Shown here piece by piece: positions 40,101 through 53,500 of a DNA stretch of 64,000 bases (within the stretch, counting starts at the first letter, position 1; each line of letters opens with the position of its first letter). The position numbers and the translations under genes are program-made. Below the pieces are notes generated by a model that saw nothing but the letters and a program-made list of their open reading frames with translations, made no database searches and had not been told where the DNA came from. This stretch comes from Diphasiastrum complanatum (Eukaryota; Streptophyta; Lycopodiopsida; Lycopodiales; Lycopodiaceae), in NCBI GenBank assembly GCA_029204225.1, contig CM055113.1, positions 30,507,524 through 30,571,523 on the forward strand, in the 5' to 3' direction.

Positions 40101-41215
40101 TTCCCTACTTATAGCCAAGAGGAAGCCCTAAAAGGAAGCTTCCGGTGGCTAGGGCCCAACTGGGAGGGATAATAGTGCGCCCTCCAAAAAGGCCCCCACT
40201 CTCCAGTAATATGTCCAAATGGCCTAATAATGAATAATAAGGCCAAAGGCCAACCATATAGTCTAAGTGTCACTAATGAATAAAAAAGGGCCCAAGGCCT
40301 GCTTATGCATAAAGTAAAGTAAATGTAAATGGACGCGACGAATGTAATGAGCCAAGTCCATAACTTACCACCTCCGCAATCCATGGAATTTTGGCCACAT
40401 CCTCGACCAACAAGTCCAGGCAGTGTGTAGCACAAGGTGTCCAAAAGATGTGGGGGTAGGTCTCATTAACGAGCCTACCCATGGAGACGCAATTTGACAC
40501 GTTGTCTGTGACCACCTGCACAAGTTACAACCATACAATGCAATGTGCATGACTTTGGAATTCCGAATTCACGTGAACTATAATTCATTGTTCATCAACC
40601 ATACAATGTAACATTCAACATTGACATTTACAAATTACCATTATAGTAATAAATATAATATATATACCTGTACAACGTGCCGTGGTCCCACCTCCTCAAT
40701 GGCAGCTCGAATGTGTGAGAAAATGTACTCGCCCGTGACTGCCTCCGTGTCGATGGATCTGAGAAACATCGTCCCCATGCACGAAGATACCAGGATATTC
40801 AATATGTGGTGCCTCCTCGTATCGCTCCAACCATTAGATATGATGGTGCAACCACCTAGTTCATAGGTGACAAGTCACGACTCACGATCGTTGAACTTGA
40901 AACTTCAGACTTGATGTATCATGTGAGTTAAAACTTAAAACTTGATCAATGTTTGAAGTGTAAGAGTCTTAGAGTTGAATGTTTACCTCTCGGTCTGGGC
41001 CCCATCCTCGAAGGGCCAACCTCCTCCGATGCAACATGAGTGAGTAGCGTGTCAGGAGCATGCATGCAAGGGGCAGTAACTCTTAAGTTCTAACTTCTAA
41101 GTAGGGTCCGCACCCCTCTCACAATGCCCAGGCCCCACACCGAACCCCATCAAGGTTCAACACACACAGTGTCACACACACACAAAATATCACATAGTGC
41201 ACACACACACAATCA

Positions 41216-41266
<51 letters not shown>

Positions 41267-41493
41267 TCAGTGTCACACAAACTCACAATGCACACAGTGC
41301 ACACACACACTCTCAAGACTCACACTCACACTCACACACAAAATCTCAAGACACACACACACACACACACACAATATCATAATATCACACACACACACAC
41401 TCTCTCTCACACACAATCACTGATTCACTCACACGCACATCAGAAGACACACACACACACAATCTCAATGGCAAATGCACACACACACACACA

Positions 41494-41534
<41 letters not shown>

Positions 41535-41567
41535 AATCTCAATGGCAAATGCACACACACACACACC

Positions 41568-41634
<67 letters not shown>

Positions 41635-41660
41635 TCAATGGCAAATGCACACACACACAC

Positions 41661-41715
<55 letters not shown>

Positions 41716-44703
41716 CGCGAACAGACCCGTTCGATTGGAAATCGGGTTTAGGGCCCAGCAGACGGTTCGAACCGGGTCCGAACGATTCGATGGTTCAAAC
41801 CGTGAGAGGCGGTTCGATGCAACCTTGGAAGGTGCCCTTCACTTAATGATGGCAGCCTGATCTAGATCTCTTCGGTGAAGATTCTTGCTTGTGTGGGTTC
41901 TTGCAATCCCTAGATTTTTGTTTTGTGTGTGTGTGCGTGTGTGATGAAAAACCAACATTTGGTTTCAAAGCCTAGTAATTTTCAGTTGTGAATCCCCCTT
42001 TTTAAGTAGTCTAACAAAGGCTTTAAAGTACATATGTTGTGTTTGTGTGAGACAGAAGTCTAGAGAAGCTTGTGTAATGTCTGGAGAAAGAGGAAGAAAC
42101 CCTAGATATCAGGATTTTTAAGGGAAAAAGAGAGAACATGTTTGAATTCTAAAATCCTCATCTTGTAGTGTTACCATCATTAGTTTCTGTTGGTTGTGCA
42201 TAAGGAAAGTACAACAATTGTTGTTTTGTGCTCATTGTTGAGAAACTCTAGGATAGGGTAAATACTATGTTAATAGTTGTGTGGGTTCAAAAGTGGGTTA
42301 CAACAAAGGGGAGGTGAAAGTAAAGGCTGTACAATCAAATTTACAAGGACATGAAGTACAAGTGTACTTCGGGCTAATACAAGTCAGGTACAACAATTTG
42401 ATACCTCTTGTTACACAAGTCTCATCATTGCTGCACGACTTTTCAGCAAAAGGTAAAGTTTTTTTTTTGTTTTCAGACTCATTTCCTTTAAACATGGGAA
42501 GGAAAGTGTTGTACAGGGTATTAAAAAAAATACAAGGCTGCTGTGATCAGCTCCTGAAATTGGGACAAGAAGTAGCCAAAAATTGGGTCTTTTGACGAAA
42601 AATTAGGCTTTTTGGACATTTTCAGACTTTGAAGGCTGAAGATTATGAGTATAGGGACTAGTTAAAGGAACAAAAAGAGACCAAAAGTACAAGGGAAACT
42701 GTTGAAGAATATGTAGAGGGGGGGAGTAGTTTTTACAAAATGAAGGGGGAGGAAAGTGTAGGAAGTAGAGAGGGTTCCCAAGGTCGAGTGGCGCTCTGAG
42801 TTGAAGGTAAGCAAAAAACAAAAAGCAGAAAGGATACGTATAAGCGGGCAAGCAAAAATCTTGCAAAAATAAGAAAAGTCAAAAACGGAAAACTTTTTGC
42901 AAAACACACCAAGTGTAATTACATTTTTATAGTGCTCATCTAGGAGCTGGTAGGCTCGCTTGATGTGCTCATTTCTTTAAGTAGCAGCACTCAAGTCAAA
43001 AGGGCTGGTTATAGCAATGCCAAGCTGATGCGAGATGAATGACTACTAAAAGCTCCTTATCATAGGTGGAACACCTACACTGCGCATGGTCTAGCTTCTT
43101 GCTTTCAAAAGCAGTCGGTCTACCTCTTGATAAAGGGCCGCTCGTACAACATAGTCACTACCATCCGTTTCTACAAAAAAAGGGCCTTTCAAGATCGAAT
43201 ATGTTTAAAATTGGGGCCGTAGAAATACAATGCTTGAAAGTTTCAAGACACTCGTTCATTTAACTAGTCCAAAATGCAGGTGGACTTTTTCTACTCCTAC
43301 ACTTTGTTTTCACTTCGTTAAGAACGCTCGTTAAGGGCAATGCTATTTTATCATATTCCAGAATGAACTTGTCAAAATTTTTTGTGAATCTAAGGAATGA
43401 TTTGACATCATGATTGTTTGCGGTTGCGGCCATTCTCATACTTCACGAACCAATGTTTTATGGTATCTTTCGAATCGCCTTTTTGAACCGTGTTTGAATC
43501 GAGTTTGAGTCGAGAAAGAATCGGCTTCTCCAGGTTCGAACCGGCCAATCAGTTTTAGGTTTTTTTTTTTTAAAACATTAATGTCACAACATACATATTA
43601 CATATTACATATGTCATATTCCAATGTACGTGCATGGTTAGTTAGTGGTAAATTAGCAAATGTTCGATGATTCGAATTTCACAAAACTGACAATGTATAC
43701 AATGTGCATTGTGTAACTTTTAACTACTAACAAGTAGTAGATTATAGTACTAAGTTCTAACTTCTAATAGCTTACAAGTGACAATACTAAGTAGTAAGTA
43801 CTAACTTCTAAATATTAACCCTTGAGTTAAAACTTACCGTAGTCTGTGAGTACAAATCCCATTCGACATTCAACATTGATAATTGAAACATTCCACATTT
43901 GAACATTACCAAAATGTAAACTTGTTACCTGATTCTTGAATCATATATGTAGTTTTAACTCATCCATAAATGCCAAATGGTAATAACACTGTACACATGA
44001 TAACAAATTTACTATCTGCTAGTAACTAGTCTCAAGTTTATAATCTCAAAACTTCAAAGTTCAAAGTCAACTCCTGATTTCTATAAACTAACCAAAATAC
44101 TAAATACTAAATATTAAATGCAAATGGGCCAGTCTCCTAAGTCCTGGGACCTAGACCAAGGCAAACTAAAGCCTAACGTAGCCTCCTCCTAGTCACCCGT
44201 GGAAGTTGTGACCTCCTCGCATGTGCAGGCTCAGGAGCAGGATCCTCGTCAATGCTATCAACATCATCAGATGGATCACTCTCATCCTCTGAGGAATCCT
44301 CGCTGTCGGCTTCATCTTCCGAGGTCTCTGTGTCGTCTTCGTCTTCTAGTGGCTCCTCGTCCTCGAGGGCTCGAGAATTGGAAGCCTCCCCCCCTGTCCT
44401 TCGACGTGCAGCAGCCTGTGTGGTAGGTCCTGCACGTAGGTTGAGAGTTAAAGCACTTAATGATGAGCTAGCATGCATTGATGATAGCATAAAAGAAGTA
44501 GAACTTGTGCAAGTTGTGTTTAATGGCATGTCATAGGTCTGCTATCTACCAAACTTGTTGTAGACTGCCACGTGGCAAGCCATGTAGGCCTACCCCATGG
44601 CAAGTCATGCAAGCTTGGGGTTTGCCACGTGGCAAACCACGTAGTTCTAACATAGGCTTGTGTGGCAAGCCAACCAGGCTTTGCCACATAGGCCTGAGTG
44701 GAC

Positions 44704-44784
<81 letters not shown>

Positions 44785-46804
44785 GGGCTCGAAAGTTGCC
44801 ACATGGCAAGCCACGTAGGCTTGCCACGTGGAAAACCATGTAGCCATATGGCAAGCCACGTAGGCCTACCATAGGCCTGTGTGGCTTGCCACATGGCCTA
44901 CCATAGGCTTGTGTAGTAGGACACATAGGCCTACTATCTACCAAGCTTATCATGGGTTGCCACATGGCAAGCCACGTAGGCCTGCCACATGGCAAATCAT
45001 GCAAGCTTGGGGTTTGCCACATGGCAAGCCATGTAGGCCTAGCAAAGGCTTGTGCGGCAAGCCAATCGAGCTTTGCCATGTAAGCCTGTAGGCTTGCATG
45101 GCAGACCGCATAGGCATGGCATAGGCCTCATGTTTGCCATGCAAGCATGTTGCAGGTTGCCACATAGGCAAGACAACTTGTTAGTGACTGCAACAAACTT
45201 GTTAGTGATGTAGTTCAGAAGAAATCCATGGAATGCCAATCTACTTGCTTCTGCTGAGAATGAGGAGCAAGACCATGGGGAAAGACTTCTGAAATGTGTA
45301 CTCAGCTTTTGTGGAAGCTATGACTGTGTGATGGGCTTCAGTGGGAGCTGCCTGTGTGTTATGAGCTCTTAAGATCGATTGACTGTGATCAGATCACAAT
45401 CACAATGAGATACTTACCACATAGTCGGTAGTCACTCATAGCAAATGCATTTTAGCATACAATCAAGTGGGAATGTTAAAGAAATAACATGTGCCATGCA
45501 GATTAGGTTTCTTTAGGGCACCTTAAGTTGTTTTAGGTTAACGTAGGTATGTGTCCGCAATTGCTTCATCTCAAACGTTGTATGAATGGCACAGAGTTGT
45601 GTCTGTTCCTTTAAGAGACACGACGTTTTGTCTCTTCACTACTATGTAATGAGCTGTTGCCCATGCACCTATCAATTCAATTTACTGTTGTTTAGTTACT
45701 CTAGGCTTGCCATAGGCTTGTGGCCAACCAGGCTTTGTCACGTAGGCTTGAGTGGACCTAGAGAGAGAAAGAGGTGGGGCTCGCAAGCTACCACATGGCA
45801 AGCCACGTAGGCTTGCCACGTGGAAAACCATGTAGGGTTGGTACTTCCCATGTCGTAAGCCATGTAGGACTACCATAGGCTTGTGTAGCAGCCCACATAG
45901 GCATGTCATAGATCTACTATCTGCCAATCTTGTCGTAGGCTGCCACGTGGAAAGCCACATAGGTCTACCACGTGGCAAGTCCTGCGAGCTGAGGGTTTGC
46001 CAGTGGCAAACCACGTAGGTCTAACATCGGCTTGTGTGGCAAGCCAACGAGGCTTTTCCACGTAGGCTTGAGTGGACCTAGAGAGAGAAAGAGGTGGAGC
46101 TCAAAAGCTGCCACGTGACAAGCCACGTAGGCCTACCATAGGCTTGTGTGGCTTGCCACATGGCCTACCATAGGCTTGTGTAGCAAGCCACATAGGCCTA
46201 CTATCTACCAAGCCTGTCATAGGCTACCACGTGGCAAGTCACGTATGGTTGCCACATGGCAAATCATGCAGGCATGGGGTTAGCCACTTGTAGGCCCATG
46301 ATAGGCTGGCAAGCCAACCAGGCTTTGCCTACGTGGTCTGCTATCTGCCAAGCCTGTCGCACACTACCACGTGACAAGCCACGTAAGTCTACCACATGGC
46401 AAATCATACAAGAAACTTTGAGCAGTATCAATAGACAGGAAATCAACTGCTCTTGACAAAACCTTTCTATTGATACCCATGTTGGCATCGTAAACCTTTT
46501 TTTTTGATACCCAAATTGGCTCTCCTAAACTTCGGCAATTTCATTGGCTTTCCAACAGTTTCATTGCCAACTGTATAGTGTGCACAATATTTAGCAGAAA
46601 TAGGGCCGATACAATTAATTATTATCTGACGAAAACAGGGTCTCTGTAGTGTTTACTTTTGTTTTGAAAAACCACCATCAGATCGCCCATCACTTTTGCT
46701 GCAATTTGAATACCATATTGCCGAAAAAAAAAATAGGCGTTCCGTGGTCACGTTTTGGGACAATCCTGGAACGTGTTCCAAGATGCGTTCCGGAACGCCT
46801 TATC

Positions 46805-46850
<46 letters not shown>

Positions 46851-47551
46851 TTGCACATAATCGCGTTTCTGGGAGGAGATGTTTCGGAAACCGCGTTTCT
46901 GAGAAACGCGTTTCTCCTCCCAGAATCGCAAAAAAAAAAGGAATTTTTTTTTTGGAAAAATAGCTTATGGCTGAAATTTTTTTAGGGGATCAATGGTCAA
47001 ACGAGCGTTTTGCCTCTCAGAAGTGCAGTAGATGGGGCACAAACAGATCTTATTTTCAATAGCTATTTGGTTGTTATTTGCTCTGGTTTTCATTAAATGC
47101 TCAGGGGATTCGGGGGGCGGTAGCCCCCTGGTGGGGGGTTTGGGGGGCAACGCCCCCCAACGGCACGGTCCAGGGATTGCTGGTAGACCCCGGCCCCGAC
47201 GGTAAGGCCTCTTCATGACTTGGCCTTCCACTCCCTGAGCGAAAACACACTTACTGGGACCATCTGTGATCGTAACAGACATGCTAGAGGTTAGTTTTGA
47301 ATTTTTATCCTTGACAGAACCCAACATGGGTTAATGCACATGAACTGGACCATCTTGCACCCGAAACAGTCGGCAAATTACACAGTAATTATGCTCTTAA
47401 TTAGAGCTTTCATCTGATACCCATATTGCCCAAAAAAAACCCCAAAAACAAAATTAAAAAAAAAATGTTTCTGGAATTTTATCAAAAATTTCCGAAACGC
47501 GTTTCAGAAATGCGCGATTCTGAAACGCGTTTCAAAAATGCAGTGCAACTA

Positions 47552-47594
<43 letters not shown>

Positions 47595-50500
47595 GGTCCG
47601 GGCCGGAATGCCGGCGTCCGGCGTCCGGACCCGGACACCGGACGCGGACGCACCCCTGGCGCGTCTGTACGCAGACGCGCGTTCGCGTCTGCCATCCACC
47701 TCCTTAGATATATCAGACATGAGGGTCTGGGCCGGAATGCCCGCGTCCGCGTCCACGTCTGGCGTCCAGACCCGCACGAATCCGACCCCGGATGTGGGGT
47801 CGGACGCGTCCAATTTTTTTTTTTTTCAAACTAAAATTAAAAAAAAAGAAAACAGACGTGTCCGGGTGTCCACGCGTCCGGGGTCCGGACTCCATATTTT
47901 AGCTACAGCTCAGTTTACAAATAGGACTAAAAAAGACATGGATTTTGGGCTATATGTCCAAAGCTACAGTTTCAAGCCGTAATGACTGAAACTAACGGCG
48001 TAGTCATTCATGTACATGAGAAAAGTCTGTTCACAATTAAAATAAAACCACCCCAAATCATTGCGCCTACATGTTGTTCTTTACATTTACCAAAAGTCAT
48101 ATGTAGGCTTACCCAAAATCAAAGTTTGATGCTTTCTTGCTCCACACTGGCTTGCTGTGCCTGCCACCGTGCCCACTGCATTGAATAGATAATCGCGGAA
48201 TGCTCAAACATGTTGATCTGTGCCCTAACCAAAAATTTCCAGCATTCTCTCTCTCAGAAAATATGCACACAGGATTGGAAAAATTCCATTGATATTTACT
48301 AGAACTTGAAATAGTGTAGGGTGCAGGTACCGTACCAGGTTCCGTACCAAGGCACATGTGCCATGGTATGGCACCTGCATTTTTTTTTTGGTTTTTTAAC
48401 CAAATTTATAAAAAAAAAATTCCACACATGCCGTGGGTGCCGTGGTACTTCATGGTACCGAAGTACCACGGCACCTGTATGGCACCCACGGCATGTGTGT
48501 GTTACCAGGTGCCTTACCACGGCACCTGGAACTATGGGACTCATAATAGATTTGAAAATAAAGATAGTGGACTGTTCAGCAAAATATGTGTTTTTGTGGT
48601 AGTATTTATTGCAATTTAGCGTTTTCCTTTTTATGTGCATGCAGGCAGAGAAAGGTACAATCATGAAGTCTGTGGGGGTCGTGGAGGCTAGTCCAGACAT
48701 GATTTTTGAGACCATAATGAGTTTGGACAAGTCTCAACGATATCAGTATTGTTCAAACTTGAAATTTCTTATTTTTGGATTCTTCATTGTTTCATTTTCT
48801 GTTTGGATCTGATTGTGAAAGTATTTTGAAATTAGATCATTTGAATTTTTATGCATGAACTTATATATATTGCAAGATAAGTCCAAATTCGTGCAGCATT
48901 ACTCAGACATGGAAAGTATTGACTTATGGAGAAAGTTGAAGGGCTTCATGATCAATCATTGTTATATTGAAGGACTGCTAGCTTTTGAGTTTAAAGAATG
49001 TTACAAAGGAAAGCCTAAAATAGCATTGATATTACCCAAAAGTGATGATCAATAAATGTGCTATTCTAATCTCAAAAGAGGCTTTTTAATGTTTCAGGCT
49101 TTCAAGATTACATCTATTAGTGGAAGTGAATTGCTGTTAGATACAGACTTAATTTTGATGCTTTTTTGAAGGTGGGATATTTTGACTGGAGATTTGGAAT
49201 ATGTTGAGGAAATTGATGGACACACTGACGTTGTATACGGTACCTTTGATCCAAAGTACTTAAAAAGGTGAGTTGGAGCTCTCTGCCTTACCAGGAAACT
49301 GATTCTTGTAGTGCTTTTTGAATGAGAAAGTAGCCTCAGAAGAAGAATCTACTATTTACTTTCCTTGTTTCAGAAAGGCTAAAATTTGAAGATTTAGACA
49401 ATGGTGTAATTCTCATGTGAATCGTGCAAGTTTCACGGTTAACCTTTACAAGCTGGATTATATTACTTTATACTTGTGAATCTGGACATATTTCTATGTC
49501 AAATTCTTGCAGTTGTCAACACAAATATTTTTGCTGTGTATCTTGCTTACATTTGATGTTCCTCTCCTGTTGAAAGTTTAGCTTTAGAGAGCAGCTTCTT
49601 GTAGTGATCTTTATTTCTTTGTTTCAGATGGAACTCTTTGTTTTATGTGAAGAGAGATTTTGTTTTCCACCGCTATTGGAGACGTGACCAGGATGGCTCT
49701 TATTGTAAGTTACTAGGATGACTTTGGGATTTGAAAGGAGCTGGGTGCTCGAAAATAATTTCTTTTCAGTCCTTTGGCCTCAAGCGCTGCATGAGTCCTG
49801 TTTCTCAATATGAAGCTGTCTGCCTGATTAAGTTTTTGATTGTGAATAATTTTCTACTGTGGAACAGTAAATGCTAGATGAAAGATACTCATACTTGTTA
49901 GTTTTGTGAATGTTCTTGTTTCATGCAGCTATAACACAGATATCTGGCACACATAAAAGTCGTCCTCCGAAGCAAGGGTTTCGTCGGATTGCTCTAAATC
50001 GTATGTTTAAGATAGACCTTATTATTTTTACTGTTCAGGTGTATGTTGCTTGCACCAAACAACAAAAGTGGACTAGTTCGGGTTGGCTGAGCCGATGATA
50101 TATAAGCAAAAGAGTGCAGGTTGCATAGTAGACTTATTTGGGCAGAAATATTTTATCAGGATCTAGTTTAGATATCCAAATTTTGACAAGTTTTCTATGC
50201 TATTTGTTGCAGCGGGAGTGTGGGAGATAGCTCCTCTTCCAGCCCGATCTGGCATTAGTACTCCAAGATCTCTTGTGACACAGATCATTGAGATTAAATC
50301 CACGGGGTGGGGTCAATGGAAAAAAAGTCACTATTCAAAGTTTCACACAACAGTTCCATATGCTTTACTTTCTCGAACAGCAGGTGCTCTTTCCCTAAAT
50401 GTTTTCATATCTACATCTACATCTGAATTGTCAAAGCATAGCATTAGCTTGCATTCCAATAGGTCTTTTTCTTTTTTTTTCTTTGGTTGAAATCCATAAA

Positions 50501-53500
50501 CTTACGGGTTTTGTGTTTTGGATTATTCTCCATCAAAGATTAGGTCTAAAATGGGAGCGAAGTTTCATATCCAATTTAATCTTCTTTTGCAAACACTTTG
50601 CTGAGCTCTCAGATTTAAGCAATCTTATTGTATGGTGCTCGCATGTCATGACTTGTAGTAGTTGCGTTCCCAAGGGAGCATGACCTCACCTTTACCTTGT
50701 TAGTAGGAGAAGGAAGGGTGAACATGTGTGAGAGAAGAGAGAAACACCAAGAGAGATGGAACTTAGAGAGAAACATGAGAGAGAGAGAAAGAAAGAAAGA
50801 AAGAAAGCTTTATTAACGTCTTTTGGGCACCCATGGGTGCATAAAACCAAAAAGAAAATATGTACAAGCAACAGTGGGAGCATCATCCATAGGAGGACGT
50901 GGCCGTAAAATGCTATAAACTAGCTACGAATGAAAGTAGAACAAAGTAGAAGTGAATATCAGCAAAAGTAAGTGTGAAGTGTTTGTTGAGTGGAGCGTAC
51001 AGTGGGCCCCGATGGATGCGAGTGCCGACTACATCTGGGCTTTTTCCGCGGTGGCACAGCGATAGAAATCTCATCATCGGAGTCATCAGCATGTGCTCGA
51101 GTCCGAAAGAAGCCAGTGAGAAGCAGCTGTTGGGAGTCTAACCCCAGGTGATCTGGTACAGGCAGATGAGACTGACGGAGAGTAAGCATCTCACGAACAA
51201 GAAGTCCCAAGCAACGAGCATAAGGATAGGAGACAAAACTACGAAGTGTATGCAGTTCATCGCGAAAGAGACAATAATACCTCCCCCGTATCTCATAATA
51301 CAATGGACATCTAAGGAGGAAATGGGCTTCATCTTCCACCTCCTGCAATGAGCACAAGCGACATAGACGACGCTCCCGGGGGATATCCCATGCACGACCG
51401 GCCTCAATATCAAGCTGATGAGAGGAAATGCGCAACTGCCCAAGATGATAGCGCAGGCTGTGTGATAGGGGCTGTGAGAGAGAGAGCGGCAACAATGGCA
51501 AACCAGAAGGATCCAGAGAGAGGAAGTGTGTTTGGTAATAGCTCAATCAAATGCGGGAAGGTGGGAGGGAGCTGCAAGTCTGCTGCATATATCGACGGGA
51601 TAAATAGCCTCGGATATATGAATGTGTACCACGAGGAAGATCCATGATAGAGATGCCCAGATGTCGTAAGAGATCAGACACCCGCTGGTACCAGGATAGC
51701 TTGGCATGGGAATCAGCTAGGACACGTGAAGAAGTAACCGCAGCAACTATGTATCTATCCGGGTGAGATGAACGAATCTCCTGAATCCGCTGAAGAAAAA
51801 GAATAAGGCGGAAAAAGTCCTCAAGGATGATCGGAGGAGTAGCAAACTCAGCACATAGGATATCATGAGGGGTGGTAGTCTTGGCACGTATCATGCGACC
51901 CAACATAGTGGCCTGAATGCGGGAAATGCCTGCCCAGTCCCGAAGAGAAAGTCCTGGCAACCAAATCTTGGAGGCATACATCACTGTTGGAACCACCCAT
52001 GTGTGAAACAACTGGCATCTAGTAGCGGGATCAAAAATATGATTCATTGTACAACCACGCTCAAATTGGACCAATGCTGAAAGACCGAAGGAAATGTGTG
52101 CAAATGCAGCCTGGCGGAAACCAAGAAGGGGCGCAGTAAACATGACTCCCAAGTAAGTATAAGAGGCAACAATGTCAACTTCCTGGCCGTCATAGAAGAA
52201 TTGATAATTGTGAAGGCTTTGTCGATTGGTGTTGAAAATCATGATCTTCGTCTTTTTAAGTTAACAGAGAGACCGCAAGCAACACAAAACTGATGTAAGA
52301 CCTGTAAGTGACACTGTAACCCTTCTGGTGAGGAAGAAAGCAGGACGATGTCATCAGCATAAAGCATAATGGGGACGAGCAAATGAGCCAGTGGGCAACC
52401 ATCTCCACCTTCTTCACGAATAACTACGGATGGGAGAAGACAAATCAGTTTCCAGCCGAATACGTGCTAGAACTCTCTCATACAGAGCAACCACTGCCTC
52501 GAGAATAGAGTCGGAAAAGCCAAGCTGACGTAGTCTGCTGATCAAAAGATGACGGTGAATAGTATCAAGAGATCAGCGAAACAAGCAAGTACCTTCTTGC
52601 CCATATGATGCTTTGCCTCCTCAATGATAGTACGTAGAGTGAGGACATGATCAAGAGTGCTATAACCCCGGCGGAAGCCAGCCTGGCCAGTCGCATACAA
52701 TAGTCGAGAATCAGCCTTTGCCGTAACGAAGTTCTGGAGAATAGTGGCGTACAACTTGGCCATGGTATGACCAATCATAATAGTGTGATAGTTGTGGACA
52801 TTCATGGCATCGCCTGCTTTAAGAATGGGACGAAGGAGATTGGTGGCCCAAGGTATGGGGAAACCATCAACGATAGAGCGGTTGAAACAGCGGGCCAGGA
52901 AAGGGGAGGTGAGTTTGGCAATTGGTTTGAGGAGCTCGGCTGAAAGGAGGTCAATGTTAGACGTACGATTGTTCTTGAGTTTGCAGATGGTGGCTTCAAC
53001 CATATCAAGAGAAAAGAGGTCACAGTGGGTAGGACGAGAAGAAAGAGAGATGAAAGGGTGAGCAGTTGTATATAGGTTGGTTGCATAGTCGACCAAGGAT
53101 TGAAGAGGGATGGGTGCAATGGATAGGGCCATATGAAGAAAGATCTTCCAAAAAGCAGTGGAGGAAGCAGAGTGGAGGGAGCGAAAGAGGTAGGAGGAAC
53201 GGGAAAAAAAGTAGGCCACTTTTTTTTTGCGGATGCTTTTTTGCGGAAGAAGACAATGTAGAATTGGAGAATTTGAGGAACTCGACATTTTTATGGAAGA
53301 AAGAACAGTCGTTGTCATACCATTTATTATGGGTACAACAATGAGAAGAGAAGCGGCGAGGGGGCGCAATGGCATGAGCGGCAGTAGTCAGGGCGGGTGT
53401 TAAAAAGGAGGCTTGGGTAGTGCCATCAGAGGAGGAAGGAAAGTGATCCAGAAGACGAGAGACGTGGGCAACATAGGCCTGGTATTGATGAGGAGGTATA

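Larger units (their letters stand above)
32262..41827 (-). mobile_element. E3: 9.6-kb hAT-like element with nested gypsy element
   Basis: The TIR is CAAGGTTACACC at the left and, on the minus strand, CAAGGTTGCATC at the right. Target duplication gaaggtgc lies at 32254-32261 and 41828-41835; an 8-bp duplication is the hAT hallmark. Arrays of GGTTCGAACCGG words fill 32275-32370 and 41720-41818. A decayed minus-strand DUF659/hAT transposase occupies about 40852-38345. A gypsy element (32860-37639) and a reversed gypsy LTR piece (about 39900-40340) were inserted later. Without the gypsy element the transposon is about 4.8 kb, near E2's size. Long CA/CT microsatellites lie just inside the right end. 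Confidence 0.87.

Noticed and set aside
41124-41860. Frames rich in THTHTH and SLSLSL
   Set aside because: Direct translation of CA and CT microsatellites.
42281-42595. 104-codon plus-strand frame in intron 7
   Set aside because: Open and not low-complexity, but without recognisable family or supporting context.
44520-45171. Minus-strand frames with repeated W(L)A/HGLPCGKP units
   Set aside because: Translation of the gccacgtggcaagcc repeat field; several frames stay open equally and none has a domain.
44540-46425. CRISPR-like array
   Set aside because: Units are irregular in length and both strands are mixed; this is plant nuclear DNA with introns and retroelements.
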